A stretch of DNA of 64,000 bases from Robiginitalea sediminis. Its GTDB lineage: Bacteria; Bacteroidota; Bacteroidia; Flavobacteriales; Flavobacteriaceae. A program made the translations under genes and the position numbers. Below, piece after piece: positions 32,261 through 40,256 of this stretch. Every line of letters begins with the position of its first letter. Position 1 is the first letter of the stretch. The DNA is taken from positions 491,546 to 555,545 of the forward strand of contig NZ_NGNR01000003.1 in NCBI RefSeq assembly GCF_002198115.1. Direction: 5' to 3'. The notes beneath the pieces were generated by a model that saw only the letters and a program-made list of their open reading frames with translations, was not told the origin of the DNA and ran no database searches.

Positions 32261-33621
32261 GCCCTTTTAAGATTCATTTTTGGGGTGCTGCCGGAGGGGT
32301 TACCGGCTCCAAATTCCTGGTGGAATCCGGAGAGGATCGGGTATTGGTCGATTGTGGCCTGTTTCAGGGTCTTAAAGAACGACGGCTCCTGAACCGCGCC
32401 CCCTGGCCCCTTGCCCCGGAGTCGATCCGTGCCGTGTTGCTTACCCACGGGCACCTGGACCATGTGGGGCTTCTGCCCCGGTTGGTCCGTCAGGGATTCC
32501 GGGGCCCGGTCTATGGTACGCCGCCCAGCCTGGAAGTTGCGCGGATTGTCCTGGAGGACAGCGCGGAAATACAGGTAGAGGAAGCCGAAAAAGCGGCCAG
32601 GGAGGGCTACAGCCGTCACGCCAGGCCGGAACCCCTTTACGAGCCTGCCGATGTTGCCCTAAGCCTGCCGCTGCTGCAGTCGGTTTCCTTGGAAGAGTGG
32701 CGGCAAATCCGGCCCGGATGGCGGTTCCGCTTCCGGTACAACGGACATATCCTCGGGGCCGCCTTCATCGAGATGGACCTGGACGGAAAGCGTCTGGTCT
32801 TTTCCGGCGATGTGGGCCGGCCGGAAGACCCCTTGCTTTACCCGCCCCAGCGGCCAGACCGGGCAGATGTACTCCTTCTGGAGAGCACTTACGGAAATAC
32901 CTTGCACCCCAAAGACGATATGGGCCGGGATCTTGCCCTGGAGATCAATGCTGCCGTCCGGGACCGGGGGACCTGTATTATCCCCAGTTTTGCGGTTGAG
33001 CGCCTCCAAACCGTGGTGTATCTGCTCTGGCAGCTTCGGAAAGCGAACCGCATCCCTCCCTTGCCGATCTATGTGGACAGCCCCATGGGGATTGACGTAT
33101 GGTCCCTCTTCCAGCGCTTTCCCCAGTGGCACCGCTTGCCCGAAGACCAGTTTGGGATTATGGCCCGCTCTGTTACCCTAATCCGGGAGTACCGGGATAC
33201 CTGGAAAGCCATAGATGATTCCCGGCCCAAGGTGGTGGTTGCCGGCAGCGGGATGCTCAGTGGCGGTCGGGTACTGACCTACCTGAGCCAGTTGCTGGAC
33301 CAGGAGACTACCCGCATTGTACTGGTGGGTTTTCAGGCAGAAGGGACCCGGGGCCGAAACCTGCTGGAAGGTGCACACGAGCTGAAGCTTTTTGGCCGGT
33401 ATACCCGGGTAGCGGCAAAAGTCCGGCAACTCGATGCCCTCTCGGCCCATGCCGACCAGGAGGAGCTCCTGTGGTGGACCTCCCAAATCCGGGAACGCCC
33501 CGCACATGTTTTCCTGGTTCATGGGGAAGAAACCGCCCGCGACGCCTTACGGGTGAAGTTGTATACCGAGCGCGGGTGGGAAGCCGAAATGCCCCAACAG
33601 GGGCAGGTGGTGACCTTGTAG
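32257..33621 (+). CDS. Metallo-beta-lactamase/beta-CASP nuclease
   Basis: A 454-residue cytosolic enzyme of the RNA-processing MBL family (CPSF73/RNase J-like). Zinc ligands are visible in LLTHGHLDHVG (HxHxDH, near residue 68), SGDVGRP and DALSAHADQEELL; the beta-CASP insert lies at about residues 190-370 (VDSPMGIDVW, VVVAGSGMLSGGRVLTYL), and the C-terminal HGEE motif is VFLVHGEETAR. It probably cleaves RNA. It is coupled to the ATP-cone nuclease gene. Confidence 0.9.
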   Translation: MSPFKIHFWGAAGGVTGSKFLVESGEDRVLVDCGLFQGLKERRLLNRAPWPLAPESIRAVLLTHGHLDHVGLLPRLVRQGFRGPVYGTPPSLEVARIVLEDSAEIQVEEAEKAAREGYSRHARPEPLYEPADVALSLPLLQSVSLEEWRQIRPGWRFRFRYNGHILGAAFIEMDLDGKRLVFSGDVGRPEDPLLYPPQRPDRADVLLLESTYGNTLHPKDDMGRDLALEINAAVRDRGTCIIPSFAVERLQTVVYLLWQLRKANRIPPLPIYVDSPMGIDVWSLFQRFPQWHRLPEDQFGIMARSVTLIREYRDTWKAIDDSRPKVVVAGSGMLSGGRVLTYLSQLLDQETTRIVLVGFQAEGTRGRNLLEGAHELKLFGRYTRVAAKVRQLDALSAHADQEELLWWTSQIRERPAHVFLVHGEETARDALRVKLYTERGWEAEMPQQGQVVTL

Positions 33622-33625
33622 AGCC

Positions 33626-33639
33626 CTGACCTTTGTCAT
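33626..33639 (+). promoter_or_regulatory. Crp/Fnr-type site D, before the 215-residue lipoprotein
   Basis: CTGACCTTTGTCAT, five bases after the MBL stop codon. A -7-like TACCTTGT lies at 33662-33669, 33 bp centre to centre. The transcript would have a leader of about 70 bases before the ATG at 33746. Confidence 0.6.
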
Positions 33640-33745
33640 TGGGGGTACCGCTTCTGGGGTGTACCTTGTAGAAAAGCGTGGGACCCTGCCGGAGGAGGAG
33701 CCGGCGTTCTCCCGAAATCGCTCAAACCCTGAAAAGACAGACGCC

Positions 33746-34393
33746 ATGAAACCTTTCCGATTGTTCAGTCTCTTTCTGTTATTGCTCCCAATGGCCTGTA
33801 GTACGGTTCGTCTGGAGAGTTCCTATAAAGATCCCGATACGGTTCTCTTTAACGCCAACAAATTACTCGTAATTGGCCTTACCCAGGATATGGGGGTGCG
33901 GGAGGCGTTCGAAAGCCGCCTGCAGGAAATCTTTTCAGACCAGGGCATTGAAACTGTGCGCAGTATCGATGTTTTCGACGTGGAGTTTACCGCTTCCGAA
34001 CGCTCCGAGGCCGAACTGGACCTGGTGGAACAGCAACTCCTGGAAAAGGACTTCGACGCCATTCTGTTTACCAAAGTCCTCGGAACGGAAACCCGGACCA
34101 CCCTACGGCGTAAAATAAGGGAGATTGGCGAATCCTACGACCGGTTCAACGAAGACTACATCCTTCACCAGGGGGTGTATTACGACCGCTCCTACTATGA
34201 ACTCGCCACGGATTACTACGCCGAAACCTCGGTGTACTGCATCTGCGAAGGCAAGGAGCGCAACCTGATCTGGCGCAGTGTGGTGCTGATTTCAGAACCC
34301 CGAAATACGCGTCAGGCCGTGAAGGACTTCATTGAACTGATTACCCAAAACATGACCGAGAACCAGGTCCTGCTGGGCACCGAAGCGTTTTAG
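33746..34393 (+). CDS. Hypothetical lipoprotein of the stress cluster
   Basis: A 215-residue protein; from the ATG at 33746 it starts MKPFRLFSLFLLLLPMACSTVRLESSYKD, with lipobox LPMAC. The mature part has an alternating alpha/beta pattern (LLVIGLTQDMGVREAFESRL, DAILFTKVLGTETRTT), resembling small DUF4136-like lipoproteins but not clearly a member. Several tyrosine pairs occur near residues 150-165. Ends three bases from the convergent cardiolipin synthase gene. Function unknown. Confidence 0.75.
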   Translation: MKPFRLFSLFLLLLPMACSTVRLESSYKDPDTVLFNANKLLVIGLTQDMGVREAFESRLQEIFSDQGIETVRSIDVFDVEFTASERSEAELDLVEQQLLEKDFDAILFTKVLGTETRTTLRRKIREIGESYDRFNEDYILHQGVYYDRSYYELATDYYAETSVYCICEGKERNLIWRSVVLISEPRNTRQAVKDFIELITQNMTENQVLLGTEAF

Positions 34394-34396
34394 GGG

Positions 34397-35794
34397 CTAC
34401 AGCAAGGGACTCAGGGTCCTGGCAGCACCTTCAATAAGCCGGTGGGTCCACGGCCGCCTGCGGAATGTTTCATAATCGAGCACAATACTCCGCTCGCTGT
34501 CCCGGATGAAATCCTCTCGCAGGGTGATGGCCTTTTCCGGGTCGAATATCAAGGCGTTTACCTCGTAGTTGTGCTGAAAACTCCTGTTGTCTACATTGGC
34601 CGTCCCCACGGTGCAAATCCGGTCGTCTACCGTAATGGTTTTACTGTGGAGGAACCCCTCCGGGTACTGGTAAATCCGGATTCCGCTTTTCAGGAACCCG
34701 TTAAAGTAGGAGCGGACACACCAGTTTACCAGGGCGCTGTCTGCCTGGGCTGAAACCAGGACCCGGACATCCACCCCGCCCAGGGCAGCGGTTTGCAGGG
34801 CCAGCTGAATGGCCGGGCTGGGGATCAGATAGGGGTTGGTGATGTAGATATGCCGGCGGGCATGGTTGATCAGGGAGAAATAAAACTGCTCCATAAGCGG
34901 GAAATCGTCGTCCGGGCTGGAAGCGAGGATTTGTACCGCCGATGACCCTCGGGGCTCATCTTTTGGGTAATCCGGCAGCGGAAGGTGCTGGCGGGTTACC
35001 AATTCCCAATCGTTGGCGAATACCGTGTCCAGGTGCACCGCTGCACTGCCGCGCACCATCAGGTTCATGTCGTGCCACATGCCAAGGTCCTGGTCTCCTT
35101 TGAGGTATTTGTCCGAAATGTTGATTCCCCCTGTAAAGGCCACTTCCCCGTCCACCACAATGATCTTGCGGTGGTTGCGGTAATTTACCGAGGTCATGAA
35201 TTTACCCAGCCGGAACGGGAGGAAGGCATAGACCTCAATCCCTGCCTTTCGCAGGCGCCTTAGGTAGGAAGGGCTCAGGGAATAGCTCCCAATGCTGTCG
35301 TAGATAAGCCGGACCTCCACCCCTTCGGCTTCCTTTCGGGTAAAAAGTTCCAGCAGCCGCTCGGCCAGTTCCCCTTCTTCAAAAATATAATACTGCAGGT
35401 GGATGGTGGTGCGGGCATCCTGCAGGGCCTGAAATACACGGTTAAAGGTCTCTTCCCCATCCTTGAGGAAGACCACCTCATTGTCCGCACTAAGCGGGAA
35501 TCCGGTTTGTGATGCGATCAGTTGGTGTAAGCGGCCCCTGGGGCTGTCGGGTGAAAATAGGTTGTTGGACGGGTCCGGGGCTTCGGGGGGGCTGCGGCGC
35601 TGTTGCAGGTAGACCTTCTGCTTGCGGCGGTTTCGGCCTACCAGGAGGTATAAAAGTATGCCTCCTACCGGGATGGTGAAAATGGCTAACAGCCAAGCCA
35701 ATGTTTTCGAGGGTCGTACACCATTCAGTAGGAGGCTTATAACAATAGAGATTGCTACGAGTATGTAAAGAACGATCAGGATGTAGAGCCACAC
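34397..35794 (-). CDS. cls: Cardiolipin synthase (phospholipase D family)
   Basis: Makes cardiolipin from phosphatidylglycerol. The 465-residue protein has two N-terminal membrane helices (residues 2-25 and 33-53) and two HKD motifs: HRKIIVVD near residue 225 and HSKTITVD near residue 395, each followed by the usual GG/GTANVDNRSF context. It follows tonB by 22 bases and is probably co-transcribed with it. A second cardiolipin synthase is encoded at 54605-56047. Confidence 0.93.
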   Translation of the reverse strand: MWLYILIVLYILVAISIVISLLLNGVRPSKTLAWLLAIFTIPVGGILLYLLVGRNRRKQKVYLQQRRSPPEAPDPSNNLFSPDSPRGRLHQLIASQTGFPLSADNEVVFLKDGEETFNRVFQALQDARTTIHLQYYIFEEGELAERLLELFTRKEAEGVEVRLIYDSIGSYSLSPSYLRRLRKAGIEVYAFLPFRLGKFMTSVNYRNHRKIIVVDGEVAFTGGINISDKYLKGDQDLGMWHDMNLMVRGSAAVHLDTVFANDWELVTRQHLPLPDYPKDEPRGSSAVQILASSPDDDFPLMEQFYFSLINHARRHIYITNPYLIPSPAIQLALQTAALGGVDVRVLVSAQADSALVNWCVRSYFNGFLKSGIRIYQYPEGFLHSKTITVDDRICTVGTANVDNRSFQHNYEVNALIFDPEKAITLREDFIRDSERSIVLDYETFRRRPWTHRLIEGAARTLSPLL

Positions 35795-35816
35795 AGCGCC
35801 TCGGTTTTACCCGAAT

Positions 35817-36539
35817 TTACATCAATTTGAAATTGATGGGGATGCTGTAAGGCACTTTTACATTTCGGTTCCGTTGGCGGCCCGGCTTCATTTGCGGGAG
35901 GGAAGCGATAATCCGATGGGCTTCTTTCTCCAGGATCCGGTCCGGGCCACGGGTAACGATGTCGGTAACCTTTCCGTTGCTGCCGATGGCAAAAAGTACA
36001 TATACTTTTCCTTGTATACCCAGTTCAAGGGCTGTATCCGGGTATTTGAAGTGTTTGGCGATGTGCTCCTGGATTTTTTGCTGGAAGCAAACCCGCTGGT
36101 CTGCGGCAGACATACCTTCACAACCTGGGAAAACAGGTACTTCCTCGATGATGGCAAAAGGCACGGAAATCTCTTCTTCCGCTTCGAATGTATCCAGGTC
36201 CGAGGCATCCAGGTCTACATCGGCAATGACGGTTTCCTGGGTGATTTCGGTACTCTCGATAACGGTTTCCTCAATTTCCTCGGTGTCTTCAATGACTTCG
36301 ATCACCTCGGGTGCGGCAGGGGGCGGTGGCGGTGGCTGGGTGCGTACCTGCTCGGTTACCGGTGCCTCTTCATTGAGGTTGTCCACTTGAACCAGTTGGA
36401 CGATTTCTTCCTGGACACTGTCGTAGGATTTCCACTCCAGGGCCCTCCAGGTCAGGAACAGCACTACAGTGAGCCCGATTACAAAATACAGGCCACTATC
36501 CCTGTTCAAATCTGCTTTGGGATTTTTCTTGACTTGCAT
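35817..36539 (-). CDS. tonB: TonB-family energy transducer
   Basis: A 240-residue protein spanning the periplasm: an N-terminal inner-membrane helix (LYFVIGLTVVLFLTW), a proline run (QPPPPPPAAP) followed by an acidic Ile/Glu/Thr-rich spacer, and a TonB C-terminal domain (LGIQGKVYVLFAIGSNGKVTD, LPQMKPGRQRNRNVKVPYSIPINFKL). No ExbB/ExbD genes are nearby. A predicted Crp/Fnr-type site lies upstream. Confidence 0.93.
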   Translation of the reverse strand: MQVKKNPKADLNRDSGLYFVIGLTVVLFLTWRALEWKSYDSVQEEIVQLVQVDNLNEEAPVTEQVRTQPPPPPPAAPEVIEVIEDTEEIEETVIESTEITQETVIADVDLDASDLDTFEAEEEISVPFAIIEEVPVFPGCEGMSAADQRVCFQQKIQEHIAKHFKYPDTALELGIQGKVYVLFAIGSNGKVTDIVTRGPDRILEKEAHRIIASLPQMKPGRQRNRNVKVPYSIPINFKLM

Positions 36540-36587
36540 GGCTGTTAAATTTATACCTCAATGTACGTCCATGCATCCGGTTAAAAC

Positions 36588-36601
36588 ATGATAATAATCA
36601 G
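36588..36601 (-). promoter_or_regulatory. Crp/Fnr-type site G, before tonB-cls
   Basis: ATGATAATAATCAG on the + strand, with FNR-like halves TGAT-N4-ATCA. On the - strand a -7-like TACATTGA lies at 36558-36565, 33 bp centre to centre; start predicted near 36552, 13 bases before the tonB ATG. Confidence 0.6.
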
Positions 36602-36686
36602 TTTGACCAGCCTGAAATTCAGAAAGATTCAGTATTAACCCTTAAAATTTGAGAAACCCTTAAGAAAGCGGTATGACGGTTGGCCC

Positions 36687-37652
36687 TCAGGTAATGGTCT
36701 GTACCAGGTAAAAATACAGGGGCATGCCCAGGGTGATGTTAAAGGGAAAGGTGATGGCCAGGGCCATGGGCAGGTAGAGGGAAGGGTTTGCTTTGGGGGC
36801 AGCCAGGCGCATGGCTGCCGGGACAGCGATGTAAGAAGCGCTTGCCGCCAGGATTGCAAACAGGAACCGGTCGCCGGGGTTGGTCAGGAAGGTGGAGGTG
36901 ATGGCTACGGCCAGGCATCCATTGATCAGGGGGATTACGATAGCAAAAACCAGGGCAAACCACCCCTTTTTGACCAGGGCCGAGAGTTTGGAGCCGCTGC
37001 TGATTCCCATATCCAGTAAGAATACCGCAAGGAAGCCTTTAAAGATATCCGTGGTGAAGGGTTTAATTCCTTCGGCTTGTTGGTCGCTGGCCAGGAAGCC
37101 GATCAACAGGCTGCCCAGGATAAGCAGCACGCTTCCATTGGTCAGCGAGTGCCTGCACACCTTGGACATGCTAAGGGCGCTCCCGTTTTTCTTGTCGAAA
37201 AGGGCAATAAGCAGGACACCTACCACAATGGAAGGGGCTTCCATAAGGGCCATGACCGCTACCATGTGCCCGCCATAGGTAACCTTTTCCAGGTCCAGGA
37301 AGGAAATGGCCGTTACAAAAGTTACGGCACTCACGGAGCCGTAAGAAGCTGCAATAGCACCTGCGTTGGCTACGCTGAAACGCCTGCGCAGGATGGCGAA
37401 GGAATACAGGGGGACCCAGATGGCCAGTAAGATCCCCAGGATAAGGGACCAGATGATTTCCCAGCTGAACGGGCTGTGAGCCAATTCCTGCCCTCCCTTG
37501 AAGCCAATCGAAAAAAGTAAGTAAAGAGAAATGAATTTCGAGGAGTTGGCTGGGATTTCGAGATCACTCTTAAGTTGGACAGCCAGGATTCCCAGAAAGA
37601 AAAACAGGAGGGCAGGATTGCTCAGATTATCTGCCAGCAGGTGTAGGTCCAT
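36687..37652 (-). CDS. sbtA: SbtA-like sodium-dependent bicarbonate transporter
   Basis: A 321-residue inner-membrane protein with about ten hydrophobic helices, related to the cyanobacterial Na+/HCO3- symporter SbtA (FFFLGILAVQLKSDLEIP, LLFSIGFKGGQELA, and GISSGSKLSALVKKGW). It imports bicarbonate in cyanobacteria; in a heterotrophic flavobacterium it may feed anaplerotic carboxylation or balance pH. Upstream are two small genes on the same strand and a divergent LysR gene. No SbtB-like PII protein is recognisable in the set. Confidence 0.88.
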   Translation of the reverse strand: MDLHLLADNLSNPALLFFFLGILAVQLKSDLEIPANSSKFISLYLLFSIGFKGGQELAHSPFSWEIIWSLILGILLAIWVPLYSFAILRRRFSVANAGAIAASYGSVSAVTFVTAISFLDLEKVTYGGHMVAVMALMEAPSIVVGVLLIALFDKKNGSALSMSKVCRHSLTNGSVLLILGSLLIGFLASDQQAEGIKPFTTDIFKGFLAVFLLDMGISSGSKLSALVKKGWFALVFAIVIPLINGCLAVAITSTFLTNPGDRFLFAILAASASYIAVPAAMRLAAPKANPSLYLPMALAITFPFNITLGMPLYFYLVQTIT

Positions 37653-37676
37653 GCGGGGGATTCGGGAGGGAAAAGG

Positions 37677-37973
37677 TTATTCGCCTTCCAGGGTCATGGT
37701 AATGTTTCCACTGATCTGAACCATTTTACCGGACGCCCGTGCCGCGCGGATAAAGGAACGAATCTTGTCTTTTTCGGCTTCCAGTTCTGCGATTCGGGTA
37801 TCGGCATATGAGGTATCTGCCTTAAAGTAGCCCTCGCACCAGCGAAGCCGTTGCAGCTTGTGGAAATTGATCTTTTCGTCTACAAGACCTTTAAGCAGGT
37901 CGGATGCCTCGGAAGGGGTAAAACTGCCGCGTACCAGCGCTACTTTTTCGGCTACTTTGGTTTTAGAATCCAT
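37677..37973 (-). CDS. Small helical hypothetical protein next to sbtA
   Basis: A 98-residue soluble protein, mainly helical (TPSEASDLLKGLVDEKINFHKLQRLRWCEG) with a charged coiled-coil-like middle (RIAELEAEKDKIRSFI) and a final beta stretch (VQISGNITMTLEGE). It lies 24 bases before sbtA and one base after the small membrane protein gene, so it is in the transport operon. It could be a regulator of SbtA in place of SbtB, but that is a guess from position only. Confidence 0.7.
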   Translation of the reverse strand: MDSKTKVAEKVALVRGSFTPSEASDLLKGLVDEKINFHKLQRLRWCEGYFKADTSYADTRIAELEAEKDKIRSFIRAARASGKMVQISGNITMTLEGE

Positions 37974-37974
37974 G

Positions 37975-38259
37975 TTATCGGGAGTTACGTGTCGGTTCGT
38001 TTTTCACTGCCATGAGGTGCACAAATCCGATCAGGGTCAGAATTCCGGTTACGGTCAGGAGTTCCCGGAAAAAAAGACCATCTGAGGACCAGGAGAACGC
38101 CGTGAGGGCTACCAGGCCGCCCCAGCCAGCCAGGGCCAGGAGTGCTTTCCCGCCTATCCCTTTGACGGGGGTCCGGTCACTAACCCGTGTGGATTCTTTT
38201 TCCTTGGTTACATGCTCCTGCGAAGGAGCCTGAAGGATTTGAGCCATGGTGTGTTGCAT
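37975..38259 (-). CDS. Small membrane protein, first gene of the sbtA operon
   Basis: About 94 residues with two predicted membrane helices (ALLALAGWGGLVALTAF and LLTVTGILTLIGFVHLMAV) joined by a short loop, preceded by a polar N-terminus. Starts at 38259 (MQHTMAQ) or 38247 are both possible. It resembles YgaP/DUF2892-like small membrane proteins in size and layout. Divergent from the LysR gene, so it should be the first gene controlled by it. Confidence 0.65.
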   Translation of the reverse strand: MQHTMAQILQAPSQEHVTKEKESTRVSDRTPVKGIGGKALLALAGWGGLVALTAFSWSSDGLFFRELLTVTGILTLIGFVHLMAVKNEPTRNSR

Positions 38260-38306
38260 TTTATGGTGCAAATTTGAAAACAATTTTTGATAAAATATTA
38301 TATATC

Positions 38307-38326
38307 TTTATGATGTAAAACATAAA
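38307..38326. promoter_or_regulatory. Inverted repeat in the LysR-sbtA divergent promoter
   Basis: TTTATG (38307-38312) and CATAAA (38321-38326), exact inverted 6-bp arms around an 8-base A/T-rich spacer. The repeat overlaps a -7-like TATCTTTA (38303-38310) that points toward the LysR gene, so binding would allow autorepression while acting upstream of the sbtA operon. Confidence 0.5.
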
Positions 38327-38334
38327 TAAAGATT

Positions 38335-39261
38335 ATGAACTATACGTTAAACCAACTCAATATATTCTTCCATATAGCTAGTTTGCAGAGTGTTACAAAG
38401 GCTGCTGAGGCCCTTCATCTTACCCAGCCAGCCGTCTCTATTCAGTTAAAAAATTTTCAGGACCAGTTCTCCATTCCCCTTACGGAAGTGGTGGGGCGAA
38501 GGTTGTACATTACCGATTTTGGCCGGGAGATCGCCCGGTCGGCGGAGCAGATCCTCAACCAGGTAGAGGCTATCAACTATAAGACCCACGCGTTTGAAGG
38601 TCATATTGCGGGCCGGTTGAAAATCACAACAGTTTCCACTGCCAAATATGTTATGCCCTATTTCCTATCCGATTTTATGGAGCGGCACCCCGGGGTAGAC
38701 CTGGTCATGGATGTAACTAACAAGGGGCGCGTGGTCCGCAGTCTGGAAGAGAATGAGGTGGATTTTGCCATGGTTTCGGTTATGCCGGAGCACCTGAATG
38801 TAGACCGTGTGGAGCTAATGCGCAACAAACTATACCTGGTAGGGGGTACGCGACGCAAACGGCAGTCCGGGGCCCCGAAGGTGGATATTTTCCGGAAGGA
38901 ACCCCTTATTTACCGCGAACCGGGCTCGGCCACCCGTGCCGCGATGGAGCGGTTTCTGGAATCCAAAGGCCTGAGCAGCCCCAAGAAGATGGAACTCACC
39001 AGCAACGAGGCCCTTAAGCAGGCCCTTATAGCCGGGTTGGGGTACAGTATTATGCCCCTTATAGGCCTTAAGAACGAGTTGCGAAACGGGGAACTGGAAA
39101 TCATACCCTACCGGGGTTTGCCGGTAACTACCCACTGGAACCTGATCTGGCTCAGCAGCAAAAAACTCTCTCCAACGGCCCAGGCCTATCTCGATTTCGT
39201 CCGGAAGGAAAAGGACCGGATCATAAAGGAGCAGTTTGCCTGGTTTGAGCGGTATGAGTGA
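38335..39261 (+). CDS. LysR-type regulator of the sbtA operon
   Basis: A 308-residue LysR regulator: N-terminal winged helix (QLNIFFHIASLQSVTKAAEALHLTQPAVSIQLKN) and a periplasmic-binding-like effector domain from about residue 90. It resembles CbbR/CmpR-type regulators in its N-terminal part, and those control carbon fixation or bicarbonate uptake, which agrees with the divergent SbtA genes. Effector not known. Confidence 0.9.
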   Translation: MNYTLNQLNIFFHIASLQSVTKAAEALHLTQPAVSIQLKNFQDQFSIPLTEVVGRRLYITDFGREIARSAEQILNQVEAINYKTHAFEGHIAGRLKITTVSTAKYVMPYFLSDFMERHPGVDLVMDVTNKGRVVRSLEENEVDFAMVSVMPEHLNVDRVELMRNKLYLVGGTRRKRQSGAPKVDIFRKEPLIYREPGSATRAAMERFLESKGLSSPKKMELTSNEALKQALIAGLGYSIMPLIGLKNELRNGELEIIPYRGLPVTTHWNLIWLSSKKLSPTAQAYLDFVRKEKDRIIKEQFAWFERYE

Positions 39262-39301
39262 AAGCACCTGGGAATGGCCTTAGCCTTAATTTTCGAGGGG
39301 G

Positions 39302-40183
39302 TTACCACCAATAAGAGATTCCGGCGCTGATATAAAACACAGGCTTGAGGTCCTCCTCATAGTCCATTTCCGCCCCGCTTACCGTAGCCGGGCTTTGGGG
39401 GAGGGACAGGTATGGGCTTGCGGTAATGATCCAATGCTTCTGGAAGAAATGAACCGGCAACCCGAATTCCACGTTGAGAACCTTAAAGGCAGCTACTTCA
39501 TCGATTTGGAGCTCAGAAAAGGGCTCCATGCTGCTTCCCTGGCCGCGTCCGCTGTCTTTTCGGTTACCCAGTCGGCTGGTGTTGTAATACGCCTGGTAGA
39601 AATACTGGCTTCCCGCATATAGGGATACCTGCGGCCGGAAGAGCCAGTGCTGCTGCGTGTCCTTCAGGTCTTTCATAAGGGTAAGGCCGAGGAAGTAATC
39701 GGCGCCCTCGTCCGGACCGAAAAAACCGTGGAGGCTCACCTGGGTTTCCACCACCTTCCAGTCGTAGCCCAACAAGCCTGTAAGGCCTGCCACGGTTTCG
39801 GACTGCACGTTGTAGCTGTCCTGGTCAAAGAAATAAGCGGTGACCGCAGCGCCACCGCTCCAGCGTTCCCCGGAGGCCTGGTATCCCGCCGAGGCCAGTA
39901 CCAGGTCTACCCGGCCTTCTCCTTCTGCCAGGAGATAGGAAAGTGAGGCGTCTGCGTAGAACCCGGATTTATGGTAATAGCCCAGGGAGGGCAGCAGGTA
40001 TGGGGCTGCCACGGTGTCGCGCCTGCCCATAAAGACGGCATCGCTGACATAACTAACATCAGAAAGGACATAAGAAAAAGGTTCGCCTTCCGGGCTGGAG
40101 GTGGCCTGTTTGAGTTCTTGCGAAGTCAGGGTGAGAACGGATCCCGCGAGAAAGGCCAGAAGTAAGGGCGTAGTAGTTTTCAT
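39302..40183 (-). CDS. Secreted barrel-like hypothetical protein
   Basis: A 293-residue protein with a signal peptide (MKTTTPLLLAFLAGSVLTLTSQ) and strongly alternating beta strands rich in Tyr, Trp and Gly, ending in an aromatic strand (PVFYISAGISYWW), as in outer-membrane beta barrels. About ten strands can be traced (GLTGLLGYDWKVVETQVSLHGFF, FGLPVHFFQKHWIITASPYLSL). No family recognised. Follows the DUF6799-type gene by 73 bases with a stable hairpin between, so it may be partly co-transcribed from site E. Confidence 0.72.
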   Translation of the reverse strand: MKTTTPLLLAFLAGSVLTLTSQELKQATSSPEGEPFSYVLSDVSYVSDAVFMGRRDTVAAPYLLPSLGYYHKSGFYADASLSYLLAEGEGRVDLVLASAGYQASGERWSGGAAVTAYFFDQDSYNVQSETVAGLTGLLGYDWKVVETQVSLHGFFGPDEGADYFLGLTLMKDLKDTQQHWLFRPQVSLYAGSQYFYQAYYNTSRLGNRKDSGRGQGSSMEPFSELQIDEVAAFKVLNVEFGLPVHFFQKHWIITASPYLSLPQSPATVSGAEMDYEEDLKPVFYISAGISYWW

Positions 40184-40203
40184 GGTTATCCGTTAAAAAG
40201 CAA

Positions 40204-40243
40204 GCCGACACCGGGGCAGGTTAAAGCAAGCCCCGGTCTCGGC
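40204..40243 (-). terminator. Hairpin between the DUF6799-type and barrel-like genes
   Basis: GCCGACACCGGGGC (40204-40217) pairs with GCCCCGGTCTCGGC (40230-40243), 13 of 14 positions, 12-base loop. On the - strand it is followed by TTGCTTTTT: a leaky terminator or RNA-stability element. Confidence 0.5.
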
Positions 40244-40256
40244 ATATGCCATGGGT

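Noticed and set aside
31651-32619. Open frame of 322 codons on the - strand over the ATP-cone and MBL genes
   Set aside because: Antisense shadow; composition is Ser/Arg/Pro-rich and the + strand genes show catalytic motifs.
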